From DSWT01 sp035373625 (GTDB taxonomy: Bacteria; Chloroflexota; Anaerolineae; B4-G1; SLSP01): a stretch of 64,000 nucleotides of DNA. Made by a program: the position numbers and the translations under genes. Below the pieces are notes generated by a model. The model made no database searches. It was given only the letters and a program-made list of their open reading frames with translations, and was not told the DNA's origin. The stretch covers positions 1 through 64,000 of the forward strand of contig DAOSNS010000012.1 in the NCBI GenBank assembly GCA_035373625.1, given 5' to 3'. This document shows positions 60,604-64,000 of this stretch, in pieces (the stretch's first letter is position 1; every line of letters begins with the position of its first letter).

Positions 60604-60954
60604 ATGGTTGAATCGGTGCCCGTAGGTTTTATGTTGTTCTTTGTCTGCACCGGCCTGCTGCTTGTGGGATTGTCTATCCCGTTGTTGTTGCGACGGATCA
60701 AGCCGAACTATTGGTACGGCCTGCGCGTGCGCAAAACTCTCAGTGATGAACATATCTGGTACGAAAGCAATGCGTATATGGCGAAATGGCTGCTCTTTTT
60801 GGGTGGCTTGCATACTGTTGTCTCATTTGTTCTCTACTTTGTTCCCAACCTTCGCACAAATCTCAATGCTTATGCTGCCACTTGTGGTATTATCTTTATG
60901 CTGGCTTTTCTCCTCGTCATCATTTTGAGCTTCCGCTATTTGCGCACGTTGTAA
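60604..60954 (+). CDS. SdpI-like small membrane protein
   Basis: The 116-residue protein has three membrane segments and the pattern LLLRRIKPNYWYGLRVRKTL, which resembles the SdpI/YhfL family (in Bacillus SdpI gives immunity to the SdpC toxin). The next element, WYESNAYMAKWLLFLGG, is also typical. ATG 60604 follows AAAAAGGAGGTTGTCC, a very good site, 17 bases after the dehydratase. Whether it is an immunity protein here is unknown. Confidence 0.65.
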   Translation: MVESVPVGFMLFFVCTGLLLVGLSIPLLLRRIKPNYWYGLRVRKTLSDEHIWYESNAYMAKWLLFLGGLHTVVSFVLYFVPNLRTNLNAYAATCGIIFMLAFLLVIILSFRYLRTL

Positions 60955-61072
60955 CTGTTTACGAATCGCGAATTACGAACTTAAGAAAATGCCATCGTGA
61001 ACCTGTAGTGTTCTGGCGTTGGATGAAAATAACACTCAAACGTTTCAACGAATTCTTATAAGGAGGTCAATA

Positions 61073-61567
61073 ATGTCAACGTTTGATGTCCCTGTAAGCC
61101 GCGAACTCTTTGTCGCTTTCCTGATCACGGCAAAACAGAATACCTACGCTGCACAAGGCGGAGCAGGTGCAGCGGTGTCCCCCCTGCTGCCCGGTTCGCA
61201 CCAACTGGAATATCGTGAGGGTCGTCTGCTGTACCGCGACATCTATTTTGGCGGTGACTATTTCGCCGGGCAGGAAACGGTGTACTATGACACAATGCCG
61301 GTGTGGTCTATGGTCTATGCCGGCGGGAGGCTCAAACATGTGACCACGCTCCTGGACATTCAGCAGGCTTACGCCTTTCTACAGGCCGCGTTACGACATC
61401 CGCCGGTAGAACATCCCTATCGCGGGCCGGCGGTGTTCAAACAAGAGGATTTCGTCTATACCAACGAGATTCATGGGGAACTCGAGCGTTTCTGGGGCGT
61501 GGAAGCCATCAATTATCGGGGTGTGGCGGTGTATCAGCTACACTACAGCGGCGGAGTGTTACGGTAA
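61073..61567 (+). CDS. DUF5680-type protein
   Basis: The 164-residue protein has LFVAFLITAKQNTYAAQGG near the start, then PLLPGSHQLEYREGRLLYRD and GGDYFAGQETVYYDTMPVWS, matching the pattern of DUF5680 proteins. The last part has ELERFWGVEAINYRGVAVYQ. No membrane segment or catalytic motif is clear. ATG 61073 follows AAGGAGGTCAATA; an earlier in-frame ATG at 61019 lies upstream of that site. The function is unknown. Confidence 0.65.
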   Translation: MSTFDVPVSRELFVAFLITAKQNTYAAQGGAGAAVSPLLPGSHQLEYREGRLLYRDIYFGGDYFAGQETVYYDTMPVWSMVYAGGRLKHVTTLLDIQQAYAFLQAALRHPPVEHPYRGPAVFKQEDFVYTNEIHGELERFWGVEAINYRGVAVYQLHYSGGVLR

Positions 61568-61791
61568 GGTCAAAGCTCAAATCTTCTATTGCAAAGCCTC
61601 ATTTTAGCAGTAGAATTGAAAAGGGGTAGGTTTCTGATTTTCGGTACAAAAGTGTGGCGTTTGTACAACTCAGGCCGCACTTTTGCGTATTTAACGTTAG
61701 CCGCGACCTTTCCTGCCGGGGACATTGCCTGTCGCGTGCCAACACGCTTCGAGCGTTATACCAAAGAGTAAGGATTCTTAAGGAGGTAGTC

Positions 61792-62610
61792 ATGAGTAAA
61801 AGACCTGGTGGTCAGTTGGCAACCCGCCCGTTGCATTTCATCTGGATCGCGGATGCGTCCGGCTCGATGAAGGATGACGGGAAAATTCAGGCCCTCAATA
61901 TGGCAATTCGGGAAGCGATTCCCCACATGCAAAAAGTCGCTGCCGAGAACCCCAACGCGCAAGTGCTAGTGCGGGCTATCAAGTTCTCCAGCGGCGCGCA
62001 GTGGCACATCTCCCAACCTACGCCGGTGGAAGATTTCAAGTGGGTGGATTTGAAGGCCGATGGTGTCACCGACATGGGCAAAGCCCTTTCAATGGTAGCC
62101 GACCAGCTCAAGATCCCCCCGATGACCGATCGCGCACTGCCGCCGGTGCTGGTGTTGATCTCGGATGGACAGCCGACCGATAGCTTCGAGAAGGGCCTGC
62201 AAAAGTTGATGGATGAGCCGTGGGGTCGAAAGGCCGTGCGCATTGCCATCGCCATCGGCAAAGATGCGGATCACAGCGTCCTGCAAAAGTTCATCGGTCA
62301 CAATGAGATCAAGCCTTTGCAGGCCAACAACCCCGAGGCACTCGTCAACTACATCAAGTGGGTGTCTACCGCCGTGCTGAAATCGGCTTCATCGCCGGCG
62401 AGCCAGGCCGCTGCGGCAACGCCTGCCGGCGCGGCCACCCCGCCCCCCATTCCCACCGTGGCGCCAACACCGGCCGGTCAAGCCCCGACAACGGTAGACC
62501 AGGCCCCGCCAGCGCAACCGGTCACGGCGACGGCAGCGACCAACATCCCTATTCCTGCGGTACCCCCGCCCGTTGATGATGCCAATATCACTGCGGATGA
62601 CGTCTGGTAA
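61792..62610 (+). CDS. von Willebrand factor A domain protein
   Basis: The 272-residue protein has a vWA domain (residues 14-190) with a MIDAS-type DASGSM (HFIWIADASGSMKDDGKIQ), TDMGKAL and LVLISDGQPTDSF. It resembles TerY-like cytosolic vWA proteins. The C-terminal 80 residues are a proline/alanine-rich tail ending with acidic residues (VDDANITADDVW). ATG 61792 follows AAGGAGGTAGTC. It precedes a PP2C phosphatase by 16 bases, so the two form an operon. Confidence 0.8.
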   Translation: MSKRPGGQLATRPLHFIWIADASGSMKDDGKIQALNMAIREAIPHMQKVAAENPNAQVLVRAIKFSSGAQWHISQPTPVEDFKWVDLKADGVTDMGKALSMVADQLKIPPMTDRALPPVLVLISDGQPTDSFEKGLQKLMDEPWGRKAVRIAIAIGKDADHSVLQKFIGHNEIKPLQANNPEALVNYIKWVSTAVLKSASSPASQAAAATPAGAATPPPIPTVAPTPAGQAPTTVDQAPPAQPVTATAATNIPIPAVPPPVDDANITADDVW

Positions 62611-62626
62611 ACCGTAAGGAGCCACT

Positions 62627-63916
62627 ATGGGAACAATACCGCAGTGGCCCACCGGCGTCTGGCGTGTGCTCGGGCGGTCGGTTCAGGGGGCTGCGCACGT
62701 GCGGGCCGGGATTCCCAATCAGGACGCGATTCAATGGTTCCCGGATTCCGGCGTCGGTCCGCCCCTGATCCTTTCGGTTTCAGACGGGCACGGCAGTCCG
62801 CGAAATTTCCGCAGCGATGTGGGCGCCCGCTTCGCCGTTGAGGTGACGACGGGCCTGATGCGTGAGCTGTTGTCGGCCGGCCCACCCGATCCGACACGGC
62901 TCACGGCGATCAAACGCACCGCCGAAGAGCGACTCCCCGGCGAGATCACCCGCCGTTGGCGTGAAGCTGTCGCCCAACATCTCAAAGCCAATCCGATCAC
63001 CCCGGAGGAACTGGAAGCCCTGGAAAAGCGCCGTGACCCCAAAGCGCGGCGGGCCATCGAAAAGGACCCGCATATCGCCTATGGCGCGACGCTGTTGAGT
63101 GTTCTGGTTACCCCCGGCTTTATCCTGTACCTGCAACTCGGCGATGGCGATATTCTGACCGTGACCGAAAACGGTGAGGTGACGCGCCCCATGCCGCACG
63201 ACCCGCGCCTTATGGCAAACGAAACAACGTCGCTGTGCATGACCGATGCCTGGCGCGAAGTGCAGATCAAATTCCAGGCCCTTTACGGCCCCCACCCGGC
63301 GCTGATTTTATTGTCGAGCGATGGGTATGCCAACTCGTTTGTCAACGAAGCGGCCTTTATCAAGGTGGGCAGCGACATCCTGGACATCTTGCGCACCGAT
63401 GGCCTTGAGGCCGTCGAGCAGAACCTTGAAGCCTGGCTGACGGAAGCCTCAAAGGCCGGCAGTGGCGACGACATCACCCTAGGTCTGGTCTTCCCGATGG
63501 AAATCCTGCCCTCGGCCAAACCGGCGCCACCGGCCGTCACGCCCAAACCACCGCGCGCCGCGCCCCGCAGGCGCAAAACGACGCCACCGCAAACACCCGC
63601 AACTGCAAAACCGCCGGAAAAAGAACTGCCTGCGCCGGAAAAAGTTCCGCCGGTGACGGAGAAGGCTCCTGAGCCGCCTGCACCCGTGGAAACCCAGACC
63701 GAAATTTCCCCCGGCGCTCAGGAAACGCCGGCTGAGGTACTCCGAGAAGAAGCGGAAAAATCGTCACAGACGGTGGTGCCATCCGAGACAGAAAAGCCGG
63801 CCCCGGCAGCTTCGCCGTCTGAAGTGCCACCCAGGCCCAAACTTGAACTCATCAAGAACGAAGAAAGCCCGCGCGAACCGAGTAAAAAACTGCCGAACAT
63901 CTTTTACGGTGACTGA
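62627..63916 (+). CDS. PP2C-family protein phosphatase
   Basis: The 429-residue protein has the PP2C metal-binding motifs SVSDGHGSPRNFRSDVGARF near the start, LGDGDILTV in the middle and SSDGYANSF, then GSGDDITLGLVF, which together bind two metal ions and carry out serine/threonine dephosphorylation. After residue 290 an 140-residue proline/alanine/glutamate-rich tail (PPAVTPKPPRAAPRRRKTTP) follows, ending in KLELIKNEE. ATG 62627 follows AAGGAGCCACT. With the vWA protein it matches the common vWA-phosphatase-kinase sets; a kinase might follow beyond the window. The last 84 bases hold no confirmed gene. Confidence 0.85.
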   Translation: MGTIPQWPTGVWRVLGRSVQGAAHVRAGIPNQDAIQWFPDSGVGPPLILSVSDGHGSPRNFRSDVGARFAVEVTTGLMRELLSAGPPDPTRLTAIKRTAEERLPGEITRRWREAVAQHLKANPITPEELEALEKRRDPKARRAIEKDPHIAYGATLLSVLVTPGFILYLQLGDGDILTVTENGEVTRPMPHDPRLMANETTSLCMTDAWREVQIKFQALYGPHPALILLSSDGYANSFVNEAAFIKVGSDILDILRTDGLEAVEQNLEAWLTEASKAGSGDDITLGLVFPMEILPSAKPAPPAVTPKPPRAAPRRRKTTPPQTPATAKPPEKELPAPEKVPPVTEKAPEPPAPVETQTEISPGAQETPAEVLREEAEKSSQTVVPSETEKPAPAASPSEVPPRPKLELIKNEESPREPSKKLPNIFYGD

Positions 63917-64000
63917 GGAGACATCTCTGTGTGTTGCGTGCTGTATCGTGCGTGGATCGTTCACGCGCAATCCGGCACGCAACATGTTTAAGTGGCTATT

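Noticed and set aside
63983..64000. Start of a next gene at the window end
   Set aside because: An ATG is present but only six codons remain and no ribosome site is clear.

Overview
The window looks like chromosomal DNA of a free-living bacterium of the phylum Chloroflexota, probably Anaerolineae-like. This is an inference from gene content: secreted proteins ending in a YLPLV tail, a Gld-type ABC transporter fused to its GldG-like part, BTAD/AAA/TPR regulators, DUF362, DUF4013 and DUF4340 proteins, and GC-rich genes separated by short tandem-repeat tracts. No rRNA or tRNA gene was seen, so placement is tentative.

Region 1 (1-10.6 kb) is a plus-strand accessory array. Its genes are separated by short imperfect palindromes with RYYYAAC-like and GTTRRRY-like ends, which is the layout of integron attC sites. 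Each gene starts 16-52 bases after such a site. The cargo is small membrane and PH-domain proteins, a broken radC, a Fic protein, an adenine methyltransferase interrupted by an intein that carries a DUF559 nuclease domain, a stand-alone RadC N-domain, a large restriction-modification-type methyltransferase and a nuclease-like protein. No integrase is visible.

Region 2 (10.7-17.3 kb, minus strand) holds an MFS exporter with a clear promoter and operator, then an envelope and redox group: a large membrane protein of the YfhO/glycosyltransferase type, a DUF362 protein and a flavodoxin-ferredoxin. Region 3 (17.4-21.2 kb, plus) has a polyprenol-phosphate glycosyltransferase, an opine-dehydrogenase-like enzyme, a 7-bp repeat tract and a B12-binding enzyme. 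Region 4 (21.2-28.8 kb, minus) has a single-chain DarT-DarG toxin-antitoxin fusion behind a muramidase, and a three-gene Gld-like ABC operon.

Region 5 (29-44.8 kb) has htpG, two small membrane proteins, a GH13-family protein, a response regulator with GAF and cyclase domains, an aminotransferase (minus), an aldo/keto reductase, a DUF4013 protein and a 1238-residue regulator. Region 6 (44.9-53.8 kb) is a run of four secreted proteins sharing PKD-like repeats, a beta-propeller, a metallopeptidase and a common C-terminal tail. Region 7 (54-60.6 kb) is a sugar catabolic set (isomerase, class II aldolase, UxaA-type dehydratase) split by an AT-richer Type II restriction-modification pair. Region 8 (60.6 kb to the end) has small proteins and a vWA/PP2C pair that may continue into a kinase module.

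A 120-161 bp element with terminal inverted repeats occurs three times (29.0, 38.6 and 56.0 kb). Two copies are flanked by 10-12 bp direct repeats, so it behaves like a miniature transposable element.
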